From: Stichopus chloronotus
Taxonomy: Eukaryota > Echinodermata > Holothuroidea > Aspidochirotida > Stichopodidae
DNA: 64,000 nucleotides
Direction: 5' to 3'
Assembly (NCBI GenBank): GCA_021234535.1
Contig: CM037836.1
Span: forward strand, 16,165,111-16,229,110
Positions 38,791-50,811 of this stretch are shown one piece after another. Each line of letters opens with the position of its first letter. Positions within the stretch are counted from its first letter, which is position 1. The notes under the pieces were generated by a model. It did no database searches. It was not told where the DNA came from and saw only the letters and a list, made by a program, of their open reading frames with translations. A program made the translations under genes and the position numbers.

Positions 38791-40374
38791 ATGTGCCAGG
38801 GTTTGATATTGCTCCCGCTGCTTCATTTCGTGGCATTGTTTCCTCTGTGCCTTGGGAGTTTCTTAGTTCAACCTCATGATTCCACGTCGGTCGTGGGTGA
38901 CGTCGTGATCTTTCAATGCTCGGTAAACATAACGGATTCCGGGTCGACACTTTTGTATTGGTCCAAGGACAACCACCATCTGAGCGTTAACGATAGACTA
39001 ATGCAGAGTTTGGACCGAGGGTTAAAATCGAGGTTATCTGTGGTCGGGAACAGGACTCTCGGGGAGTACAACCTGATGATAGAAAATGTAAGGAGGACAG
39101 ACGTAGGGAGCTATATCTGTTCCTACATTGGTTTCAGCGGAGGCCAAACCTCACGTTCGGCGTCTCTCACAGTTCTGATACCTCCACGGTCGGAGTTCCC
39201 GCTCTGTTTCATTTTGGCGCAGACTTTGAAAAGCACCGGCCAAGTGGACACATTCTGGCCGGGACAGACGGCCAGACTCCGATGCGTGTCAGTCGGAGGT
39301 GAACCACCGGCGACGTTGGTATGGAAACGGAAAAACGCTACCATATCGAGCACGAAAACATCGGAAAGTATCCACGAGAGAGTGCTCACACCATCGGACA
39401 ATGGTGTCGCTTTCGTGTGCGAGGCCTCAAGCCCCGCTTTGAAAGTACCCAAGAAATGCGAGGTCACACCGCTTAAGATATTGCCGACGGTACAGGTACG
39501 ATTGATGACCAGGGAGGTGATCGAAGGATCGAACGCCAGCTACCATTGCGAGGCATCCGCCATCCCAGCAGTAAATACAATCGCGTGGTATTTCTCGGGC
39601 AATTACGTCGGTTTCAACGAATCCGAGAGAATTATTGTAAGCGAGGACAGACAGTTTATCACAATCGTAGACATCAGGGCCGACGAAGATCAAACATCCA
39701 TAGACTGTGTGGCCAGCACACCCACGGGGCTCCAATCACGTGACACCATGAAAATGTTAGTGACACGTAGGCCGGTCCTAGCAACCATTGACCCTGCGAC
39801 ACAAGCCCCAGATGACAGGTTGCATGACATCGACGGCTATTTCCCATGGAATTCCCAGCTGCACGTTATCGTCATAATGGTTGCTGGGTCATGCGTGGGG
39901 GTCTTAATCTTTGTGTTTTCGATTTTGATCTGTTGGGGATTTTCCCGAGCAAAGAAACCGCGTCGCCCTAACACCAGGGTACAGGCCGATTACCACCCAC
40001 CGCCGAGCCATGAGCTGACTTTAGAGCCTCTGACATACCCCAGGCAGATTGTTTATAATACCCTAACCGATTGTGACACCCTTCCCAGGAGGGGAGGTGA
40101 CAGTTTAAGAAGGAATTCCTTCCAAGATGAAAATTCTACGGGCTACCTATCTTCACTGTATGCAAGTATTGACAGAAAAGGTGGCTACACGCCTCGATTT
40201 GGAAGTCTGAGGTGTGAAGAAAAGCCAGTGGCTGAAATTACGCCAACCACGAGTTTAAAGAGACCTATGATACCGTTTTCAGCTCAACCACTCATAGAGC
40301 AAGATAAAGAAAGTTATAAGGGTAGCAGCAGCAGAGATTCCATATCTAGTTCCGGTGAAACAGAGATATTCTGA
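38791..40374 (+). CDS. Intronless Ig-superfamily receptor with ITIM-like tail, gene 1
   Basis: A 527-residue type I membrane protein. The start is fixed by an in-frame TGA 21 bases upstream. Signal peptide about 1-22. Ig1 (V-type) has C43, W57, V-V-G-N-x-T-x-G-E-Y-N-L and D-V-G-S-Y-I-C110. Ig2 (about 132-228) has the core pair C165/C210 plus an extra pair C139/C223 placed as in CTX/CAR-type C2 domains. Ig3 has C253, W266 and C306. Transmembrane helix about 357-384, then a basic stop-transfer. In the tail, I-V-Y422-N-T-L and S-L-Y457-A-S-I fit the ITIM pattern. N-glycosylation sites include N46, N87, N182 and N248. Ig1 resembles KIRRE/nephrin-like V domains. The whole extracellular region is in one exon, unusual for this superfamily and suggesting a retroposed ancestor. 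Likely an adhesion or inhibitory receptor; the ligand is unknown. Confidence 0.88.
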   Translation: MCQGLILLPLLHFVALFPLCLGSFLVQPHDSTSVVGDVVIFQCSVNITDSGSTLLYWSKDNHHLSVNDRLMQSLDRGLKSRLSVVGNRTLGEYNLMIENVRRTDVGSYICSYIGFSGGQTSRSASLTVLIPPRSEFPLCFILAQTLKSTGQVDTFWPGQTARLRCVSVGGEPPATLVWKRKNATISSTKTSESIHERVLTPSDNGVAFVCEASSPALKVPKKCEVTPLKILPTVQVRLMTREVIEGSNASYHCEASAIPAVNTIAWYFSGNYVGFNESERIIVSEDRQFITIVDIRADEDQTSIDCVASTPTGLQSRDTMKMLVTRRPVLATIDPATQAPDDRLHDIDGYFPWNSQLHVIVIMVAGSCVGVLIFVFSILICWGFSRAKKPRRPNTRVQADYHPPPSHELTLEPLTYPRQIVYNTLTDCDTLPRRGGDSLRRNSFQDENSTGYLSSLYASIDRKGGYTPRFGSLRCEEKPVAEITPTTSLKRPMIPFSAQPLIEQDKESYKGSSSRDSISSSGETEIF

Positions 40375-40987
40375 AGGAAAAATCTTGGCAAATTCCTGGT
40401 ACAATATCTGCAAAGAACAGATAAAAAAATGGCTGTTGTACAGAAGTCACGTTGATAATCAAGGAATTAATTAGACAAGGATGGTGCTAATGAGAAACCG
40501 TGTCTGTCTTTTTTGTGCCATTGAGAGCCTTTGCCTTTCACGTAGAATGTCTGATACTGATTTGATTGGCCATAGAAAGTGATGGGAATTCGAAGTCAAT
40601 TCTTACCATCATAGCAGTTCGGAGCCTGCTTAGATTTACATTACAGCTTATACTTTGAAGATGGTACTTTCTTGCTGAATTACTGAAGAGTAATTACCAA
40701 TGAAGAATAGTAATGTTTGTATTTAAAGTAAATTAGAAACATCTGTGGGTAGTTGTTCCTCTTTCCATGTAGTATTGCTAACCTGCTAACACTTGGGTAA
40801 TTGATGGACTTGATACTTATTAGATCATGGCCATTTTCAAATAATACTTTTAAAATTATACTTATACTTTTAGGAAAATTCAGTTTAAACGTTTGGTTTT
40901 TAAGCAAAAGTTCATTAACCTACATGATTATTTTACCATTAGAAAAAGAAAACGTTTATTCATGTTTGTTAGTAAAGCATTCATTAA

Positions 40988-41305
40988 AGGGAAATATTGC
41001 GTCTGAAATGCATCAACATAACAGGCAAAGCAAATATCTTTAATCATTATCATGTCTCACCAATAAATTTCAGCAAAAGTTTATCTCCTCAAAACCTCAT
41101 GCGTATGATAAATTAATTACGGAACGTACATCATTTGAATTTTTGAGTTTTTTTCTGAACAAATTACCATTGAGTAACAAATCTTCGAATTTCTTTTTCT
41201 CGGTGAGAATTCGTGTATTTCTTGGGAAAAGGGCTACGTCGAAGCCAAATTCTGAATAATCTATCATTCTATGTCCACAGACGTTGGTTTTAAGAATACG
41301 ATTTT
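40988..41305 (-). repeat. 315-bp dispersed repeat family, copy D (inverted)
   Basis: Reverse-complement copy of the family at 10141 and 18357. Reading the plus strand it opens with TTAAAGGGAAATATTG, then ATGTCTCACCAATAAAT, CTCCTCAAAACCTCATGCG, and CGGTGAGAATTCGTGTATTTC. An AATAAA lies within it at 41061. Confidence 0.7.
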
Positions 41306-43565
41306 CACAAAAAAACAAACACAATATTCCCCTTCAAGTCTAAATTCCTATCATAAATTCGGCTATCCGAAATACTAGTAAAGAGTGAAGAGAAATGTAG
41401 GGAAGGAGAAGCCAATTTAAGCTATAATTTTAATTGTGAGGTTCGAAGTTCTTGTCTAGTCTTCGGTTTTTCCTGTCAATATCATCACATGATTACAAAT
41501 AACCACATGTGACAAGTTGCTTCCTCTTTGCATAATATCTCTTAACTCGGTAATTCCTATACTCGTGCCAAACGTGCAGAGATCTTTAAATGAATTCCAT
41601 CCACTTTAATCAATGGCAGGGTTGTTTACATGTGAGCAACAAACTAACGTATACAGAAGTACAGCCATGCCATCACGTACATGAGTTAACGTGTTAATAG
41701 AGAGTTGTCCGTATTCCTCAACATAATGTAATGTTCATGAAGTTCATAGAATTTACCGAAAAAATCCAGAGTATAAAATCGAACATTTTTCAGCCGGGTA
41801 CCAACATCCAATGGTCCTATTTTCTAAGTCAAGCGACCCTTCTCATGTATTCAGTGATTGCAATTGCAACACAGATGACATGAAATAATGCCTTGGTTTT
41901 ACTAATCAAAACGTACAAACACATTTTCAGGAAATATTCTTAGTAATACTGTGATGACATTTTATTTGGATGCCATAGTGGGGTCCGTTCTCTCTTTGTG
42001 AGTTTAATTAACAATTCTGTGAATATACTGTTTTGAAGAACTCTTAATGAGGCTTCCAGATTAATGGCGGAGAGACGCGTGGTTTGGAGTATAGGGCTCA
42101 CAAAAAGACTGGAAGACTATTAAAAAAATCAACATTTTACAAAAAAAAAAACCTAGCTCTTTTAAAAAGATTTTCTCAGAACTGATAGTATTTTCCAAAA
42201 AACTTGGGCAATTTGTGGAAGAATTTGTTTTGGAAAAGTGAGGAAACTTTCCATCATCTGAAAGAATACTGATCAAATTCTGGGCAGTACTCTTTACGTT
42301 AACATGATGCTCCTACATAGCTCAAGCACGCAGCATGTATCCTATACACATCTGCGGATGCGTTAATACTTAAGGCCTAACATCAAATATCAGCCAAAAT
42401 TACTGGAACCATAATAACACTTGGCGTCAATATGAAGAGAATGGCACAGGATATATACTTCATATACCAAATTGAATATCCACGCAAGTGTTGTTATAGC
42501 ATTAGCAGTGTTTGTTCTCTCTATAACGGCATTAATGTCTGTTCCGCTGCAGAGGATAAAACGATATATTGCAAACACTTTAATTAAGGAAATACAATCC
42601 TTGTAATGGTAAACAAAGGAAGTTGCTTCCCGACACCCAGTGAGAATGGCAGAGTTTCAGTTTTAACAATTTTGCTATTTCGCTTATGTTGATCAATATT
42701 TCATATTACATTTGTATATAAAACTGGCTGTGACGTAGCGGGGGGGGGGGGGGGATTTTGAAAATGTAATAACGTAACCCACTCTGTGATATGTGTTTCA
42801 TTATTATTATCGATTTTTCTCACATCTTGGTGTTGGATATTGACACATTTTCTATTCCATTCCTATAGTCATAAGTTAGTGTACGTGACCTCGTTGAAGA
42901 CTACGGTCCCACACCCGAAGATTGTACACACCGGAAAGCTGAGTTATATGAACAATGCGGCTTTCACTTGCCTGCCTGCAAAGTGCGAAGTCAAAAAATA
43001 CCTACCTAATGGAAAGCAATTTTATGTCTTTTTTATTATCCCACTTCACTTCTCGGCGGTAAAATTTCAGGATTAACGTCGCTTCTGGATATATCATAGA
43101 AATATGATGGTATCAATTTAACGTCTGAACTGATGTCGCTTTGTTATTAGCCTGCGCTACAAATCACTTGCGTGGAGCAGAATGCGGACAATATGCAAGG
43201 CGCTTTTCTATAAGTATTTATAGCCGATGACTATATAAGGGCTACATGACTGTGTGATTATTATTTTCAATCACCCGCGTGTCATTCCTTAGTGGTCTGT
43301 ACGTCATTCTGTAGACTCCAAGAAATATTTTGAAGAAGGTATCATTCGCAAATGTCACTGTTACTCTATCGTACGGCAAGAGAAAGCTGGACAATCTGTT
43401 CAATATGTATTCGAAATGACAATTCAATTGGTCATTTTCAAGTTCATGATGTCCTCATTGTTCTTGATGATTATATACTGGAGAACTACCACCTTGTGCT
43501 AGTAATGGTATAAAAACGATATTAAACTTTTAGATTCCAGATTACCTGTCATATATATATATAAG

Positions 43566-43718
43566 CGTTTGGTCGTTTACAAAGGCAACACAAATACGCA
43601 TGTATGCGTTTTCGTGTTATGTTTGTGAACGGTTGTTGTGATATCATCATTGTGAATGCTTTGCCAGTGGCTGAAGAGCCGTCTGGTGAAACGGTCAGTC
43701 TAACCAAACGACCAAACG
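43566..43718. repeat. 13-bp inverted repeat bounding about 150 bp
   Basis: CGTTTGGTCGTTT at 43566-43578 and its exact complement AAACGACCAAACG at 43706-43718 bound a segment preceded by a short (TA)n. It could be a tiny terminal-inverted-repeat element; no target duplication was seen. Confidence 0.6.
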
Positions 43719-46700
43719 TTTTACTTCCTTTATCAAAATAATTTTACATGATGTTATATTATTGCTCCTTGCCGGAAAATTTGAGCGATTTTGCAATATT
43801 ACATTCGATGCATATAAGAACTGTAAATATTACCAACTTCGTCCACAACACGTGCTACAGCATTAACTTGAAGAAGTGAAAGGATTTACCTCCACACAGC
43901 AGTATATACTTTGTGACAGAATTACAACCAATTGTCAGTAATTGGAGTAAGCGGAGGAACATTTGTTTATTCATTCACTACTGCAGTGTCAACCAAACAG
44001 ACAACGAAGTAGACAAACCGAGAAAGTACCATCTTCGTAAAGGTCTTGTGACATATTACTAAACAGAACTTCCTTTGTTCAACAGATGTAGAGTCAACTT
44101 TGAATGACAATTCCGTATTAACTGTTTTTACAGATGTCATCTTTCTTAAGTCATTCAACTTTTCAAAGTTCGAAGATTCAAGTTGACAGGACTAGTTACT
44201 TGTACAGACATTATAATGTGGTGTGCTGCACAATGTCAGTATTTCTTTTCTTGACCCCTTATATTTGGTCTCTTAATTACATGCTTCCTTATGTTTACAC
44301 GTTGGTAAATAATATCAATATTTGTAAAGAAAGACAATATTCACATCCAACATAAGTCCCTCAGGAGATACCGAATTTTACTTTGTCCTAATTTAACTGA
44401 ATCGTACCCTACGAGTCTCTCATTCGACGTTACGATGCCTTGCCCACGTAGTCGACATTATTCATGATGCAGGTGTAAGATATGAATTTGTCTGCTTAAT
44501 GGTAAACATTTGATGGATATTCATGGATTTTGTGACTCTTATGACCATTTCCAATGATTGATACAGACACTGCACTCCAAAATGTCATTATCGTGGCACT
44601 GTACGTTCATAAACTGAAACCAAATCATCAGCCATGGCCAGGCAATTGAACCTCATCAAGTATTCTCTTATTTATTTTTTTTATTTCGTTGATAGATGTT
44701 TTAATGCAAGATAACCAACAACCGCAATTGTCATTAAAATTCTATGTACATATAGATAAAAAATAGTTTGAAAACTGTAAATATATACAGTAAAAGGGAA
44801 CACGTGATTGGTTTTTGTTCCTTTTTTGGTTCTTGTGTATGCTTTTTTTACTTGTTCTTCAACTCTGCCTGGTATCATGCACTAGAATGTTATATATTCT
44901 ATAATAATTTATGAGTCCCTGAATGATTTGGCTATAGTGAAGTAGAACTTGCACATTTTTTAGCAAGTTTTAATAAAAGTCGGAGGCAGTGATACATATA
45001 GGCCAAGATTCATTAGTAAAATGCTAATTTCAAAACAAAGAAGGCAGAACGCATGCGTGATTACTGAACATGAATGTTCACATTGACCTTGAGACCCCGT
45101 CTGCTACATCACTAGATAACATCACCCACAAAAGGCCGTGTCATGAAGTATGCTTTTTTTGAGTATCCTTCTGTTTCATTTCAAAGGCCTCGTGAGTAAT
45201 CTTTGTATCAGTCTGACAATCGGTGGTTCTCCCTGCATAGATTCATGTAAAGTCAGACACTCTATAGAGGCGGTTTACTGTCAGGCATTGACGGGAAAAA
45301 CACACACGCATCGGGCCTATGATTTACAGCACACGAGCACCGGTATCCAGAGAAATATAGGCCTACCATCGTGACAAAGTGTATACGTTTGCCCAATCGA
45401 AAACTATAGACTCGGGATCACGTGACGTTGGTGACCCCCCCCCCTTTTGTATGACATTTCTTCCTTATGGTGACTTTAACTTTGCATGTGTGTGCGTGGG
45501 TGTGTGTGAGCAATGCTCGAATTCTACCTGCTATTTATCGTTAAAAAATGACATACCCGTTAATTCGAATTATAGGGAAATAAAGCCTGTATGAAGAGAT
45601 GGATGTATAACATAGTACGTAATTCGACCACTGCAAAGACTATCGATAATGTGACAACATATTTGTAAGTCCGAATGAAAATGTAAATCTTTATCTAGGA
45701 TCGCTCACACGTTTTCTTTTCTCTTTCATAACGGTGACATCGCAGTCATACCAGCACGGTGATGGTCTGCTTCAAAAGCCACAGTGGTAGGCATATACAT
45801 AGGTATATATAAACACGTACATCAGTACGTAAAGAAAATCCAAGCAGTCCTACTACCAACTATAGCTGGCTGAACAAAGCCCTCGTTTCCGCACTGCACC
45901 AAAGTAATTGGAAACCTTAATTGCTTATTAACCAAATTTGAGAGGTGGGACGTCACTTTTAAGTGAGTGTTATTCCGAGAGCTCTTCATCTTATTAAGCT
46001 TCTATATGTGGAGTTGTAAGGGGGGGGGGGGGGTCGTATACACTCATTGTTGATCAAAGGAATGCAACCGTAGACAAAAGCTTCACAGCTTTTTGAAACA
46101 GGGAACTCTAGAATTGAAGACGCGCGCAACATGAGCCTCGTGAAAGCCTGCCCTGAAGGAAAATTAAAAATGAAAATTAAATTAACCGAAGACATGTTAT
46201 TAAGTTATCGTTATAACGAGGTTAGATATTTCCAATATGAAAGCTTGTGTTAGACCCATCCCTTTCAATTCAGTGGTGTTTGGTGAGATGTGTAAACGTT
46301 TCTATGCAAAGAAGTTTAATTCACTAATGCGTATGTATACACATATAGAGTAAACTGCCTCCTATAGAGGTCTTTCAAATTTCCACTCACAAATTAACTA
46401 AACGTCGAACTTTCTGTACTAATAATGAAGTAAAACATCTCAACGTAGAGGAAGAAATAAAAAAAAGGGAAAGGAAAAAAAAATCAGCGTTGTAATTACA
46501 TTTACATAATTTTCATGATTCTGATCTTTGTTATGACAAAAGACTTTTGTCATATATATGAAATTGCAATTTAACAAAGACTACCTTACAGGATTTGAAA
46601 TTGCTTAAAGCTTTTATGAGTAAAGACGAAACAAAAGGACTTGAATGTGACTCTACTCCATTGACTATGTAGCAAGTATATGATGGTTACATGGAGAACT

Positions 46701-47619
46701 AAAATTGTATCATGGTTATTAAAGGCAGGAACGGTAATAAAACTCTTCATTTTTAGAAATATAAATTCCATTATTGCTGTTGTTGCAAACAAGAAGATTA
46801 ACTATACCACATCCGCATTTATTTTTCCATATTCCTTCCTCTACCCACGTTCAATTCCTTAGTTGTTTTATTTAGTTACGAAACTTAACGTTATACTTTC
46901 ATTCACAGTACGCAATTCTGTTCAAAACCTCTTTGAGATAATGTCACCATTGGTCAAACATTGTTAAAGCCAAAACCAAAAACCAGTTTGTCTACCAATA
47001 GAAATGTTGTAGGTAGTACATTTTCCCTGTTAATGTGATGCACTTCGTGCAAAAGACCAAATCACGAGGCCCCGTTGAGCCTATCAGTCTAGTGTGCAGC
47101 GACTAAGCGTGAAGGTTCATTTCATTTTTTTTTTCTCATGCATTCCATGCATCGTGTTTAATGCTCGACACATATGACAACGTACCATCCATCGCATGAA
47201 GATGACGCAGGAGATGGTAACCTGCTCAAGGTACATTGGGACGTAATCAAATTTGAAAGAAAAAACATTTTTACAAGTTGCAGGTATCCCAGTAAACGTT
47301 AAGCCAACGTAAAATTAACTACCTGTCAGGTTAACACATAAAAGGGACAATCAGTCTTAGGTGGTGAAGGGTGGGGGCTTTGGAACACCGTTCATTCTGG
47401 AAATGTCACATCTTGGTGGGAAAGATGTAAAACTTCTCCACTAATATTTTACATAGTAAATCGTCCTTTTTAGTGACAATTTACGACATGATTGCACTGG
47501 CATTGGAATAATGACAGAACCTTTTCGCAGAACTGGCATGTATTTGCAATCAATAACCTACATATATGACGCAAACAGAAAAGTTAATTTTGTCATGTTT
47601 CATCTTTTAGAATATTCCT

Positions 47620-47752
47620 TTTCCATGATCAGAAATTTTTGTTGTAACTTATGCATCCGTTATATACGTCGGTATGATCTATAAAGGGGTCTTATTGTAA
47701 ATAATAAATAAGTCTTGCTGTCTGCAATAGTGTCTTTTCTCGTATTTTTCCA
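47620..47752. repeat. Left arm of a large inverted repeat
   Basis: About 133 bases complementary to 48745-48907. Landmarks: CATGATCAGAAATTTTTGTT, then AAAGGGGTCTTATTGTAAAT, then ATAGTGTCTTTTCTCG and ATTTTTCCA. The arms are separated by about 1 kb. Confidence 0.85.
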
Positions 47753-48229
47753 ATGAGGGAGGGAACAGCGGGTCAGGAGGAGCAAACGTGGGGGAGTCAT
47801 TGAATAACTTCCAGGGGAAGAGTCGGTGAGGAGTCGAAAATAATGTGTTAACTCGTCCATCTGAGTGAACTTATTTTCAGAGGGATAATGTTAAAATAGC
47901 GCTACACCACCAAAGGTTGGGAAGTCCAAGGGAGAGTTGTGGGTGGGGTGGGGTGTAGGAAATGCGGTATTCATGAAATTTGAAGGCATCTCAATTGAGA
48001 GATCGATGGAAAATTTAAAAGCTCCATAGTACAAGTGGACCACTCGATCCTCCATTTCAACCAAACTCTGACAGGATTACGGAGAGTCACCGGAGCCTGT
48101 CTTGTTATCATCGAGTCAAATCATATTCTATATAGGTTCAATGTGTTCGCACCGTATCCGTTAAAGGAGAATTGAAAATCAGAACTAATTGACAGTAAAC
48201 TATTACTGTGAAAATGAGAGATAGAGCAA

Positions 48230-48305
48230 CGTTAGGTGAAAACCATCACTAGATTTTATCTACATAAGTTGTTTACTGCTACAGATATTTAAATTTTGGA
48301 TGTTC
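48230..48305 (+). repeat. Short dispersed repeat, copy 2
   Basis: Resembles 17225-17310: GTGAAAACCATCACTAGATTTT, GTTGTTTACT, AGATATTTAAAT and GGATGTTCA. It lies between the arms of the inverted repeat. Confidence 0.45.
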
Positions 48306-48744
48306 ACTTCAGGAAGAAATCAATCAGGAGGTTACCATCCTGAAATTATGATGTCATACTCTGACCACTTGTAATTGATAAGCTTTTGTTTTTTCTTTAT
48401 AATTTGCCAAATAGTTCAAGACATTAATCATAGATTGGAGAATTCACGTCACATTATTAATAATTTGATTGCTGCATGGTACGTCTAAGTAATTCAATGA
48501 ATGAGTGCATTCATTTGAATTACAAGTAAAGCAAACAAAGAAATACATTGAGTTCAGGCCTTCCAGGGTTGTGTGACGTAAATCAACCTCCTCAAGTCTG
48601 TTTACATTCAACTGAGACAAAAATGGAAGGGGACAATGTTCTTGCATGAAACTATGGGAAGATGATTGTCAGCACTTTCTACTTCATATTTTATGACGAC
48701 ATTTCCATAATTTCATTCTGTTTAAGGGCTACCTGTGCGGTAAG

Positions 48745-48907
48745 TGGAAAAATGCGAGAAAAGACACTATTGTAGACAGAAGACTTATTTATTATTCACA
48801 ATAAGACTTATTTATTATTTACAATAAGACCCCTTTACAGATCATAATGCGATCTGTGACGTGTATGAGGGATTCATAAATTACAACAAAAATTTCTGAT
48901 CATGAAA
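48745..48907. repeat. Right arm of a large inverted repeat
   Basis: Reverse complement of 47620-47752, with small differences. It contains an internal tandem duplication of a 23-base unit (AAGACTTATTTATTATTCACAAT and a near copy) that is single in the left arm, so the arms diverged after formation. Confidence 0.85.
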
Positions 48908-49002
48908 AAAAATATGAAGATGATTTAAAATGTTGTAGGGAGTAGTCTCTCAACGTTTCACAATGGAGCAGCAATTTTTTCTTTTTTTTTCAGCAAAATT
49001 TC

Positions 49003-49137
49003 GCTATTTTGATGTTTCGATTTTTTGTTTCTATGTTTTGACTTTTCGTTTCGATATTTCGATGCTTCGAAATGTCTTTATTTCTGTGTTTCGACTTTCT
49101 TGTTTCGAGATTTCGATCTTGCTATATTTCGAATTTT
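49003..49137 (+). repeat. TTTCGA minisatellite, array 1
   Basis: About 135 bases in which TTTCGA(T/C) and TTTTGA words recur every 7-17 bases (GTTTCGATATTTCGATG, TTTCGACTTTC, GTTTCGAGATTTCGATC). This yields overlapping Phe-rich frames that are not genes. Confidence 0.85.
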
Positions 49138-50658
49138 TGCTCCCGGTACTCAAGGCACGATAGACATGCATATATTGTCTACAAAATACACGCATGTCCA
49201 TACTGTGCCATACACAGCAAAGTATATTTTGACATAAAACTGCAAAAGGTTCCCTAACAAGACCATACCTGATATAAGATTTTCGAATGGCAGGCGGGAC
49301 AGAGAGGGTTAATTAAGGCTTATTTTAATCACGACTTATCATGTATTCGAATCGAAACCTCATCACTAACCCCGATTATATATATTGTATGGTTTATGGT
49401 TATGACTCTTCTTTGGTATGTAACGGAAGGACGTCGTGACCAAACCTTAAAGAAGGGAGCATCTGACTCAGGAACTATTTTTACTGGTGAACTCGGGAGG
49501 GGGGGGGGGAAGGGGAATCACTCCAAACATTTGAAAAAAAAAAGAAAAGAAACGTCGTAAAGGGGGTCATTTTTTAGGCAAATGAGGCATACGCGTCCAA
49601 AATACAGTCCGACAATATGGGATGAATTTTGACGTAATTGCACAAATTGTACTATTTTCACCAACAAGGAGTGCCAAAGTTTTCTTTAAACATTCTGTTC
49701 ATACAACCCTGGTTAATACAAGACATTTTAATGCAAGCCTGAGCTAGATTAAATATGAAAAAATAAACAGCAGTGAGTGGAAGTATCAATAATTTAAAGT
49801 ACGTCTAAAATTTCTAATTCGAGGTGAAGTGTGCCTTGTAATAAGGCATGTAAGGGGAAAAGGATCCACAAAGAGTACGCCATAAAAAGGTAGATTTTTG
49901 AAAATCATTACGCCGCAGTCAGGATTACTCTTTGGGTACCGGTAGTAATTACTAATCGCGGAAAAGTTCTGAAGAGGATACGTTTGCTTGTCTAATAGGG
50001 AATGACTACCCACCCCACCGGGGGTGAAACACGTTCCAGTGCATGGGCTTTAAGTCACATGCTAACAGGTCACGAGTCAATCAAACCGTTTGATAACTAG
50101 CATGGAAGAGGAAGGGCGCCAGACCCTAGGTAGAGCTGAGGTGAAACGACATGCAGAGCAGGCCAATGAGGTTTATTAATAACCACACTTTTATGATAAG
50201 ATTTTGCAGCTCATATTGTAGACGAAAATAATTGGTTTAAACGCTATTAAATACGCTAACGTAAACTTGCGTGAGGGCTACTGCAGGCTAGTTTGGTGTT
50301 GATATGTCACAAGTTTACAATAGCAAATGTTCGTACTTCTTGCCCTCCTATATCTATTTTCGTTTAAATATACCAGCCTTTACATAGCCTACACAAAATG
50401 TAACAGATTTAGTTGATGATGTCAATCCTGGTGAAGCAATTAGTTTTCATGGATGGTAATTCAATTGTTTTCTAACACTTTGACGTTATCGCAGTCACAT
50501 GGAAAACATGACACCATATCATGAATTCAGTCATCTGTGTATAGCCAGTAGACTATGCGAGATGATATTCAATTAAAGTATCATCAGGCCGGTGAATTTT
50601 TAGATATAGCCCCGCGTGCAAGATGTGTGTGCTCGTGTGGTGGGTGTAAAATGTGAAG

Positions 50659-50811
50659 ACATCGAAACGAAAAACTTGAAACATAGAAACATCGAATCTC
50701 GAAACATAGAAATAGCGAAACGAAAAAGTCGAGGTATCGAAACGAAAAAGTCGAAACATCGAAAGGAAAAAGTCGAAATATCGAAACGAAAAGTCGACAT
50801 AGTCGAAATCT
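50659..50811 (-). repeat. TTTCGA minisatellite, array 2 (opposite orientation)
   Basis: The complement of array 1: plus-strand words are ATCGAAACGAAAAAGTCGAAA and variants, about every 10-18 bases over 150 bases. It is more regular than array 1. Flanking sequences differ, so these are two insertions or expansions rather than one duplicated block. Confidence 0.85.

Larger units (their letters stand above)
40375..47619. other. Spacer between the Ig receptors, first part
   Basis: Probably begins with the 3' UTR of gene 1. It contains the inverted 315-bp repeat copy D, a 15-base poly-G at 42740, a 13-bp inverted repeat at 43566, a TAGGCCTA octamer at 45358 and a 14-base poly-G at 46020. No gene was recognised. 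Confidence 0.5.

Noticed and set aside
39123..39735. Antisense open frames of 114 and 102 codons
   Set aside because: Shadows of the Ig-receptor gene 1 coding sequence.
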